Shown: one piece after another, positions 17,910 through 27,435 of the stretch
Position numbering within the stretch: position 1 is the first letter of the stretch
How the letters are laid out: every line of letters starts with the position of its first letter
Assembly (NCBI GenBank): GCA_963787205.1
Contig: CAWBCD010000015.1
Span: 1-64,000 of the forward strand
Direction of reading: 5' to 3'
Source: DATFNI01 sp963787205
Lineage (GTDB): Bacteria > Bacteroidota > Rhodothermia > Balneolales > DATFMH01
Length of the DNA stretch: 64,000 nucleotides
The notes under the pieces: model-generated
What the model was told of the DNA's origin: nothing
Seen by the model: only the letters and a program-made list of their open reading frames with translations
Databases searched by the model: none
Position numbers and translations under genes: made by a program

Positions 17910-19610
17910 ATGTCTGAGGTCCATTTGATTGAGTTGGATCTGAACGATCTGGATTCACTGCATCAAAAAACCCTGAAAGAACTTCAACAGCTGGCTAAGA
18001 CTTTGAGAATTAAGCCGGTTACGGGTATTAAAAAGCAGACCCTTATCGATCGGATTCGTGAATATGTAAACTCCCGTTCACAAACTGAACTGGAATTTGG
18101 CAACATATCGCACGCCAATAATCACAAGAATGGCGTGCAAGCGAAGACAAATAATGAAAAAGAAAGAGAGTCAACGGAAGGTAAACGAAGTTATGTTCAC
18201 CGTTCACATCGACACGAAAATGCTTCAATTATGTCAAACGAGAAGCCGCAAGAGCAACAAATAGTGGATGCCTCGTCCGAAAAGCAGCAACCGCAGCGGC
18301 GCGGTCGAAAACCGCAGAGTAACTCAAAGTCGAACAGGCAGACGAGTAAGGACGACCGGCCTGGTCAACAGAGTAATTCGCCACAGCCGGTTCCAAACGG
18401 ACGATCAAACGACAAACGGAAAGTGAATGAGGCCCTGCCGGAATCTACCGCCTCGACGCTCGAAGAACGAGTCGCGGAAATCGAGCCTCAGCTTGGCGGT
18501 TATCTGCTTAATGAAGGAACCCTTGAGATCCTGCCTGATGGGTATGGATTCCTGCGTTCTGTAAATTACTACTACGCTGCCAGTCCTGATGATATTTATG
18601 TCTCCCCATCTCAGATCAAACGTTTCCGGCTGAAACAGGGAGATACCGTTCTTGGAATCATTCGTCCTCCTAAGGTGGGAGAGCGTTATTTCGCACTGCT
18701 TCGTGTTGAGGGAGTGAATGGAAAAATTCCCCGGGACATGGATTCCCGTAAAGATTTCGAAGACCTGCTGCCGATTTATCCCAACGAGCGTTACAAACTG
18801 GAACGTAAGCCGGCAAGTTATCTGCCGCGTATTATCGATCTGTTTGCTCCGGTGGGGAAAGGACAAAGGGGATTGATCGTTGCCCAGCCCAAGACCGGTA
18901 AAACGACCATCCTGCGGGAAGTGGCCAATTCCATTGCTGAAAAAAATCCGGAGACAAAGATCATTATTCTTTTGATCGACGAACGACCGGAAGAAGTAAC
19001 CGAGATGGAGCGATCCACAGTCAACGCTGAAGTGGTGGCATCCACGTTTGATCAGAAACCGGAAAATCACGTCGGTCTTGCCGAGATCGTCTTCGAGAAA
19101 GCGAAACGAATGGTCGAAAGCGGATATGACGTGCTTATCCTTATGGATTCACTCACGCGTCTGGCAAGAGCATATAACATCATCACCGACAATACGGGTC
19201 GTACCATGACCGGCGGTATCGATTCACAGGCCCTGAAGAAACCACGCCAGTTATTCAGTTCGGCGCGTAATATCGAACACGGGGGAAGCCTCACCATTAT
19301 TGCTACCGCTCTTATAGAGACCGGTTCGCGGATGGATGATGTGATTTTCGAGGAATTCAAAGGAACGGGTAACATGGAAATCGTGCTGGACCGCCGACTG
19401 GCAGAGCGACGCATATTCCCTGCGATAGATGTTTTCAAAAGCGGAACCCGGAAAGAGGAGTTGCTTGTCTCCGAGTCAGAGCGTGAAAAAGTAGTTCTTC
19501 TCAGGAGGTTTCTATCAACTATGAATCCCATGGAGGCTATGGAGTTCCTGCTTGATAAAATCCGTGGAACCCGGAGTAATGATGAATTCCTGATCTCGAT
19601 GAATCAATAA
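17910..19610 (+). CDS. rho: Transcription termination factor Rho with extended N-terminal insert
   Basis: Hexameric RNA helicase that terminates transcription. The N-terminal Rho_N helical bundle is at about 18-52 (HQKTLKELQQLAKTLRIK). A hydrophilic insert rich in Gln, Asn, Arg and Ser (about 60-170) follows, as usual in Bacteroidota. The cold-shock RNA-binding domain comes next (GTLEILPDGYGFLRS, DIYVSPSQIKRFRLKQGD). The ATPase core has Walker A AQPKTGKTT near 328-336, Walker B VLILMDSLTRLAR near 407 and the Q/R loops (GTGNMEIVLDRRLAERRIFP). At 566 residues it is longer than the 419-residue E. coli protein only because of the insert. Start chosen at the first ATG giving the Rho_N domain. Confidence 0.97.
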   Translation: MSEVHLIELDLNDLDSLHQKTLKELQQLAKTLRIKPVTGIKKQTLIDRIREYVNSRSQTELEFGNISHANNHKNGVQAKTNNEKERESTEGKRSYVHRSHRHENASIMSNEKPQEQQIVDASSEKQQPQRRGRKPQSNSKSNRQTSKDDRPGQQSNSPQPVPNGRSNDKRKVNEALPESTASTLEERVAEIEPQLGGYLLNEGTLEILPDGYGFLRSVNYYYAASPDDIYVSPSQIKRFRLKQGDTVLGIIRPPKVGERYFALLRVEGVNGKIPRDMDSRKDFEDLLPIYPNERYKLERKPASYLPRIIDLFAPVGKGQRGLIVAQPKTGKTTILREVANSIAEKNPETKIIILLIDERPEEVTEMERSTVNAEVVASTFDQKPENHVGLAEIVFEKAKRMVESGYDVLILMDSLTRLARAYNIITDNTGRTMTGGIDSQALKKPRQLFSSARNIEHGGSLTIIATALIETGSRMDDVIFEEFKGTGNMEIVLDRRLAERRIFPAIDVFKSGTRKEELLVSESEREKVVLLRRFLSTMNPMEAMEFLLDKIRGTRSNDEFLISMNQ

Positions 19611-19889
19611 AAGAGAGTATTGAGTCCTGAGTATAGAGTATTGAGCTGAGTTGCCTGCCTTTCTGTTGAAGACTGTTTCTTCCATGAAGTTATGATGGAC
19701 ACTGTATACTCGATGCGGAAGTCATTAAGCTTCGTAGTCATTTTAAGATAATGACAACTGAGCGACAGAAAACAAGACCCGCAATCCCTAATTCAAAATT
19801 CATAATTCAACATTTAAAATTCTCTAAATCTTCCTTATCACTCTATTTCCTTCTTTCTCACGTCCATTACTCAAAGGTCCGTAGTAGTT
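19611..19889. other. Convergent spacer after rho with tandem-like 'gtattgagt' words
   Basis: 279 bases between rho and the converging metallo-hydrolase gene. Bases about 19615-19650 contain reiterated 'agtattgagt/agtatagagtattgag' words, a low-complexity motif. I see no strong hairpin, so termination here may be Rho-dependent or the spacer may be relic sequence. Confidence 0.35.
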
Positions 19890-20765
19890 TCAGCTACCCT
19901 TCCCCTGAAGGACGTAATTGCGGTACTTATCTTTCGCCAGCTTTCCCGACTTCTGATAGACGGAATGATAGAATAGTAATTCTGCATCTTCTTCCCAGGC
20001 CCTGCGTAACCAGGTGAGCTTCATTTGACGGGTCCGTGATGTATCTTCATCAAGAGGCGTAGCCCCGGTGTTAAGCAGGAGCTCGTTTGGCACCAAGTCT
20101 CCAAGATAATAAGCAGTGTCGTCATCGCAGGTCAAACGAACGATTTGATGTCCGGGCGTATGTCCGCCTGTCCAGATCAGGTCAATTCCGTCTGCGAGTT
20201 TAAAAAAATCCTGGTCTATGAAAATGAACCGGTCGTCTGCAACCAGACGATACAATTCATCAAGCTCGTAAGTCACCCCTAAATGTTTGTCAGGTTTATC
20301 AACCTGGGTGAGCGCATAATCCCATTCTCTTTTTTGGACGAAGCAGAGCGCATTGGGCAGGGTCGGTTGCGTGTTCAGATTATCATCGTTGTATGTGATT
20401 CCGGCAACATGATCGTAGTGAAGATGGGAGAGGACTACATGCGTTATATCTTCAGGTTCGAGTCCAAACACCTCCAGATTGGTCCGGATATTCGAGATTG
20501 AATTACTGTAACCTTTGTTATCCAGCCCCATCCCTAAACCGGTATCGAGCAGAATTTTCATGTCATCCTTGATGACAAGAACAGGATCAATACCGACGGG
20601 TGGATTATTTACACCACTGGCCCGGAGTCCAAAAGCTTTAGGGACGGATTCCCGGAGTCTTCCTCTTTTTAAATGGCGGTTATTCAGTTTGTGAATCGAA
20701 CCGTCACGGCCAATCTCAAAAAGGCCTTCACTAAGTTGTTCAATCGTCAGATTACCGATCTTCAT
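19890..20765 (-). CDS. Metallo-beta-lactamase-fold hydrolase (lactonase-like)
   Basis: 291-residue zinc hydrolase of the MBL superfamily. The metal-binding HxHxDH is visible in THVVLSHLHYDHVAGI. The later ligands are His in IWTGGHTPGHQIVRL and Asp in AYYLGDLVPNE. The spacing and the single-domain form fit the AttM/N-acyl-homoserine-lactonase-like group, but these annotations are unreliable for substrate. No signal peptide is present. It lies 5 bases downstream of sppA on the same strand and is almost certainly in its operon, a pairing with no obvious metabolic logic. Confidence 0.85.
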   Translation of the reverse strand: MKIGNLTIEQLSEGLFEIGRDGSIHKLNNRHLKRGRLRESVPKAFGLRASGVNNPPVGIDPVLVIKDDMKILLDTGLGMGLDNKGYSNSISNIRTNLEVFGLEPEDITHVVLSHLHYDHVAGITYNDDNLNTQPTLPNALCFVQKREWDYALTQVDKPDKHLGVTYELDELYRLVADDRFIFIDQDFFKLADGIDLIWTGGHTPGHQIVRLTCDDDTAYYLGDLVPNELLLNTGATPLDEDTSRTRQMKLTWLRRAWEEDAELLFYHSVYQKSGKLAKDKYRNYVLQGKGS

Positions 20766-20770
20766 ACAGT

Positions 20771-22564
20771 TTAATGAACATCAATCGTAACCGGCAAAAG
20801 GGCCTGGACCTGCCGGGGATTTTCATGAATATAACGAGCAATCCGACTAATTTCATGCCCTCCCGGATAGAATGTGTTGAGCCAGGTTGAGGTCTGTACA
20901 TCAAGCGAGCGGGTGAAGGCCTCCAGGAAACTCTTGGGATGCGGATACATAACGACCGTATATTTTTGTATTCCCGCTTTTTTTGCGGCAATGCCAATAG
21001 CATCATCCAGGTCACCGAGAACATCAACAAGGTGTTCCTTGAGTGCGTCCTGTCCGGTCCATATGCGGCCTTGTGCCACCGAATCAACGAACGATGGTCG
21101 TAGACCACGACTTTTGGCTACGCGACTGACAAAGGTGTGATAAAATTCATCAATGAAATGCTGAAATGCCTTGGCTTCGGTATCAGTAAATGGTTTGGTC
21201 TGAATCATCCAGTCGGCATATTTGCTGGATTTTACTACATCGAAGGTGATGCCCAGCTTGTTATTGAACATTTTTTTTGCGTTGAACTTGGTCCCGAAAA
21301 CCCCTATGGATCCGGTTATGGTATTGGGCATGGCCACAATTGTATCGGCCGCCACGGATATGTAGTACCCACCGGATGCCGCAACAGAACCCATGGAAAC
21401 AATGACCGGCATTTTCTTTTTGGCATCCTCAAGCATCTTCCATATCAGGTCGGATGTACTTCCGCTGCCGCCCGGACTGTTGACGCGTACGACCAATGCC
21501 TTGATATCCGGATCCGATTCTATCTCGTTCAGTTCATCTCGAAAATCACTTGCCGTGATATATCGTGTTTGATTCAGAGGTGATTCGGTGGGACTCATCG
21601 GCACAATTTCTCCTTCAGCGTAAATGACCGCGATACGATTTTGTGTATTCGGGATCGTTAATCCCGCTTTTGATGGACTTACTTTTGTATATCTGTCGAA
21701 GGATATGGTACTCAGATGCGAAAAATCACCAACGCCGAGCCTGTGCTTCAGATGCTGGCTGACTTCATCCGGATAAAGAAGTGCATCGATCAGGTGATTT
21801 TTGAAGGCGTATTGAGCTGTTATATGAGGTGATTCATTCAGCCATCCTTCCAGTTCCTGTTCGGAATGACCGGATCGTTCAGAGACGGCTTTCAGAAAAG
21901 TGTTATTGACATCTTTCAATAATTCATTTAGCTGCTGTTTATTGGCTTCTGAATAATCCTTGCGGATAAAGGGTTCAACTGCCGACTTGTATTTACCCTC
22001 TCTGCTTATCTCCGGTTCGATGCCAAGTTTGTCCATCAATCCCTTGTAGAACGTTGTCTGAAGGTAGAACCCGTCAAATTCGAAATACGACTCGGGAGGG
22101 GAGAAGATCGAGTCGGCTGCCGTAGCTACGTAATAGCTTTTTTCGTTGTAACCAATGTCACTCGTACTGCAGTAAATAAATTTCCCGGACTTTTTTTTGA
22201 ACTGGATGAGTTTGCTTCGGACATCCTGAAGTGTGGCCCAGGATGCCGTAAGGTAATCCATCTGTAGCCATATCCCCTTGATGCGCTTATCTGTGGCAGC
22301 CTTCTCAAGATTCATTTTGAGGTTTTTCAGGGAGACTTGTGAGAGTTCTTTATTGCGTAATAATTTGTCAAATGGGTTCTCCTGTACACGGTCCGGAATA
22401 TTCCCAATGAGCTTGATAGTAAGCACAGAATTGTTATTGACATATGGTTCCGGATTCGACGACCAGCTAATACTTATAAGGATGAAAAATCCAAGAAGGA
22501 AGAGAATAATCACACCCAGAATGAAACCAACGAAGCTGGCAAAAACGGTCTTGAGAAAATTCAT
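20771..22564 (-). CDS. sppA: Signal peptide peptidase SppA, long (67K) form
   Basis: Membrane serine protease with a Ser/Lys dyad that degrades cleaved signal peptides and may act on lipoproteins. One N-terminal membrane helix (FVGFILGVIILFLLGFFIL, about 11-29) anchors two tandem S49 domains. The first supplies the general-base Lys (SREGKYKSAVEPF, near 200). The second carries RVNSPGGSGSTSDLIW and the nucleophile in GSVAASGGYYISVA near residue 390. At 597 residues it is full-length for the double-domain type. The metallo-hydrolase gene follows after 5 bases. Confidence 0.95.
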   Translation of the reverse strand: MNFLKTVFASFVGFILGVIILFLLGFFILISISWSSNPEPYVNNNSVLTIKLIGNIPDRVQENPFDKLLRNKELSQVSLKNLKMNLEKAATDKRIKGIWLQMDYLTASWATLQDVRSKLIQFKKKSGKFIYCSTSDIGYNEKSYYVATAADSIFSPPESYFEFDGFYLQTTFYKGLMDKLGIEPEISREGKYKSAVEPFIRKDYSEANKQQLNELLKDVNNTFLKAVSERSGHSEQELEGWLNESPHITAQYAFKNHLIDALLYPDEVSQHLKHRLGVGDFSHLSTISFDRYTKVSPSKAGLTIPNTQNRIAVIYAEGEIVPMSPTESPLNQTRYITASDFRDELNEIESDPDIKALVVRVNSPGGSGSTSDLIWKMLEDAKKKMPVIVSMGSVAASGGYYISVAADTIVAMPNTITGSIGVFGTKFNAKKMFNNKLGITFDVVKSSKYADWMIQTKPFTDTEAKAFQHFIDEFYHTFVSRVAKSRGLRPSFVDSVAQGRIWTGQDALKEHLVDVLGDLDDAIGIAAKKAGIQKYTVVMYPHPKSFLEAFTRSLDVQTSTWLNTFYPGGHEISRIARYIHENPRQVQALLPVTIDVH

Positions 22565-23049
22565 ATGTCCCTGTTTCCTTGACGATTAAAATTGAGAATC
22601 CACTAAAATCATGTATTGTCCGTTCAAAAACAAGAATAGTAGATGCTTATTAGAATTTAGATACCATTATTAAGCAAGAAGGCATATTCGGGAGGAAAAA
22701 TATACAAGTTAACGTGAGTTCGAGATAAAAGTCATTTGATAAAACACAAATCCCAAAATGTGATTCACAAATAATTCTCAATATCCAATAAGATAAATGA
22801 TAAACCCTAGACATAGGAAGTAGGGGCCGGTCGTAATTCCCCGATTTATCCCATTTTTTTATTTTCAGCAGACGGTAAGTCCATCTTTGAATTGGGGTGA
22901 TGAAGAAACAGAAAAAATGTTTTTAATAATTTTTCATAGTGCTTATCACAAACGCATACTATTTTATATATGTTTCTGTCATGCACAATGTAACAGGTCT
23001 TATTTTAGTTATATAAGCAACGAGAGGAAGCAATTATTGGAGTTAATCC
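22565..23049. other. Gene-free AT-rich region between sppA and the M50 protease
   Basis: 485 bases between divergent genes, so it contains both promoters. A copy of the dispersed word TTAACGTGAGTTCGAGATA is at 22709-22727. A 72-codon frame at 22887-23105 has no protein-like features and overlaps the next gene. A GGAG at 23039-23042 serves as ribosome-binding site for the TTG start at 23050. Confidence 0.4.
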
Positions 23050-24183
23050 TTGGTTCAAAGCAACGAAGAAAAAGCTCAGAGTACAAAGAAAAAGAAGGAT
23101 TCTAGGTGGTATAATTTTAACCTTGTCGGTTTTACAATAACCATTGATCCTATGATGCCGCTAATTGTTGTATTGGTGGCATGGCTGCTGAGTGCGCGTT
23201 ATTATCCTCAGTTTATGTTCATGCATAACAAAGCGGACTACTGGATTATGGGAGGGGTTACTTCTTTACTGCTTACCGTATCCATTCTTGTACATGAACT
23301 GGGACATGCCATAACGGCAAGGTATTATGACCTGCCCATCGAGCGGATACACCTGTTCCTTCTGGGTGGGATGGCCGAGTTACGACATCGCCCCATTCGT
23401 GCGTCTCATGAATTGATGGTTGCCATTGCCGGGCCAACTACGTCTATGCTGTTTGCCGGTATGTGGTATGTGCTGGCTACCGTGCTTGAGCCCGTGAATC
23501 ATGTCGTATCCATTGTCGCGTGGAACGTGGGACTGGTTAACCTGATGCTTGGCGGATTCAATCTTGTTCCCGTTTTCCCACTCGACGGAGGGCGTGCACT
23601 GAGAGCGTTAATCTGGAAAAAAAATAAAAGGTATTACCGCGCTTCTCAGGCCACTTACCTGGCAGGCAAGCAAATCATAGGTCTGTTGTTCATCGTGGCA
23701 ATCGTGTCTTATTTCTTTTATGATCGCGATCTGACCTTCTGGCTTGGGTTGTTTGGATTGTATATGATGTATACGATCTTCAGCGGCCGCAAAGAGCTAA
23801 CGTACGTCCCCAAAATTGAAGATCTGGTATTAAATATTGAAGATGACTCCACCCCCCAGTCTATCATAGAGCATATTCGCAGCAAAGATGAACGATATTT
23901 ACCGAGAACCATCATTCCTATCATCAATGGTGAAGGGTTGGAGCACATCGTTTACGGTCACGATCTGACAAATAACTGGAATGCCGATGAATCATCCCTG
24001 ATGGAAATTTACAAACCCGTTGAAGCAGGTACTTTTGTCGAGATTGAAAACCTGGAGACATACGATCCTCAACTGAGTTATAAAGCCGATTTTGTTCCAG
24101 TCTTCCAAAATGGAGATATGATGGGGTTGTGTGATGCACATGAGATGCGTTTTTGGCTGTTAGAGCAGTACCGGACGCTCTAG
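23050..24183 (+). CDS. Site-2-protease-type (M50) membrane metalloprotease with CBS-like tail
   Basis: Intramembrane zinc protease of 377 residues. Helix 2-3 contains SILVHELGHAITARYYDLP, the HExxH motif, and the second metal element is GGFNLVPVFPLDGGRALRAL, the canonical N-x-x-P-x(2-3)-D-G. Several hydrophobic segments fit the S2P core. The last about 110 residues (PKIEDLVLNIEDDSTPQ to the end) resemble a degenerate CBS pair, common in this subgroup. I use TTG 23050 because GGAG lies 7 bases upstream and the first in-frame ATG would delete the first membrane strand region. Such proteases cleave membrane-bound regulators, but no anti-sigma substrate is nearby. Confidence 0.88.
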   Translation: MVQSNEEKAQSTKKKKDSRWYNFNLVGFTITIDPMMPLIVVLVAWLLSARYYPQFMFMHNKADYWIMGGVTSLLLTVSILVHELGHAITARYYDLPIERIHLFLLGGMAELRHRPIRASHELMVAIAGPTTSMLFAGMWYVLATVLEPVNHVVSIVAWNVGLVNLMLGGFNLVPVFPLDGGRALRALIWKKNKRYYRASQATYLAGKQIIGLLFIVAIVSYFFYDRDLTFWLGLFGLYMMYTIFSGRKELTYVPKIEDLVLNIEDDSTPQSIIEHIRSKDERYLPRTIIPIINGEGLEHIVYGHDLTNNWNADESSLMEIYKPVEAGTFVEIENLETYDPQLSYKADFVPVFQNGDMMGLCDAHEMRFWLLEQYRTL

Positions 24184-24300
24184 GGAAAAGGTGAGGAGTC
24201 ATTGGTTAGCGTGTTAACTCGGTGCGACTGTATCCGGTAACGAGAATCCCTATATTCCATCATTCCATTATTCCATTATTCCCACACTGCATTTTTTATA
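24184..24300. repeat. Spacer with 'attccatcattccatt' microrepeat
   Basis: The spacer before alr holds tandem 'attcc' words (about 24252-24283). The reverse complement of the same low-complexity family occurs at 16365-16405 (tattggaatgacacaatgtt region) and near 9850-9875. This looks like a chromosomal microrepeat family, not a gene part. Confidence 0.45.
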
Positions 24301-25386
24301 ATGACTTCTGAACCTTATCTCTACAATTCGACGGCTATCATCTATTTAAATCGACTGGAACATAATGTTCAATTGCTAAAAGAACATATTGGCAAAGATG
24401 TCAGGCAGCTGGCTGTCATCAAGGCCGATGCATATGGACACGGTGCGGTTCAGGTAGCTCACTTCCTGCAAGACAAGGTTGATTGGTTTGCAGTGGCTTC
24501 AATGCAGGAAGCGGTAGAAATCAGAGAGTCGGGAATTAAAAACGACCTGCTTGTCTTCGCCCCGCCAACGGTTCACAGCGGCCCTTTTTATGCTCAACTT
24601 GGGATTACAGCCGTCGTAGGTCAACTCTCCCAACTGGATTGGCTGGGCGAAAACACCTCCTATCACCTGCAGTTCGATACGGGCATGGGACGTTTCGGTT
24701 TCTACCCGGAAGAAGCTGTTGAAGTGGCTGAGGCTATTCGTAATTATCCCGGACTCAGGCTGACGGGCATCATGACACATTTTGCCAGTGCAGACAATCC
24801 AAATGATCCGTCGGTAGACATACAGCTCGGAAAGTTTCAATCTATACAGGATATATTTGGCAGGAATCTTATCTATCACTCGGCAAACTCCGGTGGTGTC
24901 CTGTTTTATAAAGACTCACATTTCTCGATGGTACGGCATGGCATCAGCATGTACGGCTATCGGCCCGGGGATGCTGCCGTTGAGGGGCTGCAACCGGTTA
25001 TGGAGTGGGAGTCATATCTGGCAGCCGTCAAACCCATCAGAAAGGGAATGAAAGTCAGTTACCATTCAACGTGGACGTGTCCGGATGATGGCTACCTTGC
25101 CGTTGTACCTGTCGGCTACGCAGACGGGTACCTCCGGAATCTGACCGGTAAGGCCAGGATGATCGCAGGAGGAAAGTCATACCCCGTAGCCGGCATCATC
25201 ACGATGGACTATTCCATGCTTTATCTTGGCAATGATGATCTGAAGGTGGGTACCCCTGTGACTATCATGGACCAAAACCGGATAACGGCTGATGATCTGG
25301 GCAGCGCCATCGGAAGCATATCCTACGAAATTTTATGCGGGATTTCGAAACGACGGGTCCGGCGCGTGTACCGCGACAATGGCTGA
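24301..25386 (+). CDS. alr: Alanine racemase
   Basis: PLP enzyme interconverting L- and D-alanine for peptidoglycan. It has 361 residues, normal for the stand-alone form. The Schiff-base lysine is Lys41 in LAVIKADAYGHG. Further motifs are HFASADNPNDP, SGGVLFY with VRHGISMYGYRP, the second catalytic tyrosine in VSYHSTW, and VPVGYADGYLRNLTGK. It is not fused to MurF as in some Bacteroidota. It converges on the FKBP gene with a hairpin between. Confidence 0.96.
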   Translation: MTSEPYLYNSTAIIYLNRLEHNVQLLKEHIGKDVRQLAVIKADAYGHGAVQVAHFLQDKVDWFAVASMQEAVEIRESGIKNDLLVFAPPTVHSGPFYAQLGITAVVGQLSQLDWLGENTSYHLQFDTGMGRFGFYPEEAVEVAEAIRNYPGLRLTGIMTHFASADNPNDPSVDIQLGKFQSIQDIFGRNLIYHSANSGGVLFYKDSHFSMVRHGISMYGYRPGDAAVEGLQPVMEWESYLAAVKPIRKGMKVSYHSTWTCPDDGYLAVVPVGYADGYLRNLTGKARMIAGGKSYPVAGIITMDYSMLYLGNDDLKVGTPVTIMDQNRITADDLGSAIGSISYEILCGISKRRVRRVYRDNG

Positions 25387-25431
25387 ATCGAATAACAGAT
25401 CTGAAAGATTATTTATTGATATGTAACATAT

Positions 25432-25465
25432 GAATGATTGAATGCATGAATTTATACAATCATTC
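25432..25465. terminator. Possible bidirectional terminator hairpin between alr and FKBP gene
   Basis: GAATGATTG at 25432-25440 pairs with CAATCATTC at 25457-25465 (9 bp), enclosing a 16-base loop. A competing stem uses GCATGAA and TTCATGC. It sits between converging stops, where a shared terminator is expected. There is no long T run. Confidence 0.4.
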
Positions 25466-25512
25466 ATGCGTCCCTTGACTTCCATACCTTTCAACTTCCA
25501 AAGTAGTTTCAG

Positions 25513-26016
25513 TTAAAAACTGACCAGTTGTACATCGTAGTACAGGGTATCATTGGCGATAGATGCCGTGCTGCCTGCATACCCAATAGAAGGTGGAACG
25601 ATCAGTACTTTTTTTTCACCCAGGTGCATCCCCAGCACTCCTTCACGGAATCCCTGAGTATACACCAGACGGGAGGTGTTGCTCAGATTAACGGATAAAT
25701 TATACACAAAGGGGAGACCATAGCTGCTTTTCTCATAAGAGCTTGAAAGGATCTTGCCATGTTTGTCCCTCAGAGTGTATTGGAGCTGGACTCCGGTCGT
25801 CGCATCGTTCGGAACAACTTTAAAAGGGCCGTATCCGGGGTCTATGGTATAATAGACCAATCCATCGCTCAACTGTGTGCGCGGTGTACCCGTCGTGTCG
25901 AAGGGTGCCGGGACAAGAGAGTAATCGGGGCGAAAAGGGTTTTTACCGCATCCGCCAAGCATTACAGCCATAAAGAGTGCGGCAAGCGATAATCGGAATA
26001 TATTACTGATTTTCAT
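25513..26016 (-). CDS. FKBP-type peptidyl-prolyl isomerase lipoprotein
   Basis: 167-residue periplasmic foldase. The lipobox LGGC is at about 20-23 of MKISNIFRLSLAALFMAVM, followed by a linker and one FKBP domain. Domain marks: VQLQYTLRDKHGKILSSSYE, the GFREGVLGMHLGEKKVLIVP loop (family usually G-M-x-x-G) and PSIGYAGSTASIANDTLYYD. Several of the canonical aromatic pocket residues are replaced, so activity may be weak. The start overlaps the stop of the upstream TlpA gene by 4 bases (ATGA), indicating coupled translation and a shared envelope-folding role. Confidence 0.88.
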   Translation of the reverse strand: MKISNIFRLSLAALFMAVMLGGCGKNPFRPDYSLVPAPFDTTGTPRTQLSDGLVYYTIDPGYGPFKVVPNDATTGVQLQYTLRDKHGKILSSSYEKSSYGLPFVYNLSVNLSNTSRLVYTQGFREGVLGMHLGEKKVLIVPPSIGYAGSTASIANDTLYYDVQLVSF

Positions 26017-27263
26017 TTAGTTATGTCGTCAATTTTTTCTTTAAAAGCTTTCTTTTCCTTGAAGTAGTAACTGCCGGTACCTGGTCCATTAAACCCAACA
26101 TGAATGTATTTTATTGCATGATCGGGTCCGGCAAAATACGCCGTCGGGTAAGAAATCAATTTTTGGACAAATGGAAGACTGGATAAGACATCACTAGCCT
26201 CGGCCTTTCCGCCAATAACGAGTGTCCATGGGATATTAAAACGTTTCTGGTACCGGCGTACCATTTCTGCTTTCTGTTTAAAACTGTCAAAGTATTCGAA
26301 GGCAACCCCGATAATCTTCAAATCTGTATTTTTGTATTGAGAATACATCTGTCTGAGCATGGCTGTCTCGTCAGCGCAATTGGGGCACCAGGTTCCGAAA
26401 ATATACAACAGAATCGGTTTACCTCTAAATTGGGGATCATTGCTGCTGATCATATGGTTATCGACATTCGGCAGATTGAATGTGATATCCGGATGCTTAG
26501 GATCGATTTTGGCAATGGCAAACGGATTACGCAGTTCATTGCTTCCCTTTTTAGCCGTCCATGTGTCACGAGAGGTATACGACCAGAAGTCACCTTTTAT
26601 CGTACCGTCTTTCTGCAGGTGCCCCTTAAACAGGAACACATGAGCGCCATCGAACGTAGACAGGGTCATCGTGCTGTCCTGCGCATAACCCTGAAGAAAG
26701 CGAAAATCGCCCGTCTCGGTAAGGAAGGTACCGTATAATTTGCCGTTGTCCGTGTAGAACTCACCGGTTGCCGGGTAACTGTGTGACGAGTCGGCCGTTG
26801 TAAACGTCGTAGGCCATTCGCCATCAAACACGTCGGCATCTGTACTTTTCTCGGGATACCGGTAGGTGACACCCTTCTCCGCATGGAATGGCAAGTTCAG
26901 GATCCGTGTACCAATGGAATGTTTGGTCCAGCGTCCCTTCAGATCACCGTTGGGCTGGACGGCAGCAATCAGATGAGAATCATAAAAACTGAAATCAAGC
27001 GATACGGAATCGGGTCCGGCTTTGATGCCGGAGAATGACAGGGTATCGGTCCCATTGCTTACATAGCCTGTATAACCGCTGTCGGTTTTGGCGATGGTGA
27101 TAGGGAATGCAAGTTGCCCACCCGGACTTTCAATGACCCCGCGGTAACGCCCTGCTAAATCCGGGTTGGCTGAATTTTGACAGCCTGAAAAAATGGCAAG
27201 TACGATAACCAATAAAGAGAGGTGTACTGTAGCTTTCAAAGCCTTAAATGACTGGTGTTGCAT
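26013..27263 (-). CDS. TlpA-family thioredoxin-like lipoprotein
   Basis: Envelope thiol-disulfide protein of about 416 residues. The lipobox FSGC follows MQHQSFKALKATVHLSLLV. Residues about 40-250 form a beta-rich domain that looks like a lipocalin or avidin-type barrel (GRYRGVIESPGGQLAFPI, LKGRWTKHSIG). The C-terminal thioredoxin domain has the redox motif WCPNC in YIFGTWCPNCADETAML. The barrel-plus-thioredoxin layout is common in Bacteroidota. I start at ATG 27263; the 27-residue extension to 27344 would precede the signal peptide. It is followed by the FKBP gene with a 4-base overlap. Confidence 0.87.
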   Translation of the reverse strand: MQHQSFKALKATVHLSLLVIVLAIFSGCQNSANPDLAGRYRGVIESPGGQLAFPITIAKTDSGYTGYVSNGTDTLSFSGIKAGPDSVSLDFSFYDSHLIAAVQPNGDLKGRWTKHSIGTRILNLPFHAEKGVTYRYPEKSTDADVFDGEWPTTFTTADSSHSYPATGEFYTDNGKLYGTFLTETGDFRFLQGYAQDSTMTLSTFDGAHVFLFKGHLQKDGTIKGDFWSYTSRDTWTAKKGSNELRNPFAIAKIDPKHPDITFNLPNVDNHMISSNDPQFRGKPILLYIFGTWCPNCADETAMLRQMYSQYKNTDLKIIGVAFEYFDSFKQKAEMVRRYQKRFNIPWTLVIGGKAEASDVLSSLPFVQKLISYPTAYFAGPDHAIKYIHVGFNGPGTGSYYFKEKKAFKEKIDDITK

Positions 27264-27435
27264 TTGGAAGGTATCTGTCTGAAAAGAAAAATATTCATCC
27301 GTTAAAGAAACATTTGAAATGGAGTTCGTATCCAAAACCGGCATTCATGAGATGATTCTATAACGGGTTCTCCAATCAATCATGAAACAGGTTTTAAGCA
27401 TAATGGTAATTAAAGCCGTCATGAACACGTGGAAA

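Noticed and set aside
22887..23105. 72-codon frame before the M50 protease
   Set aside because: Cys/His/Tyr-rich sequence without domain character, and it overlaps the protease start in another frame.
24301..25386. Possible MurF-alanine racemase fusion
   Set aside because: The frame starts with the racemase domain at once and no ligase motif lies upstream.
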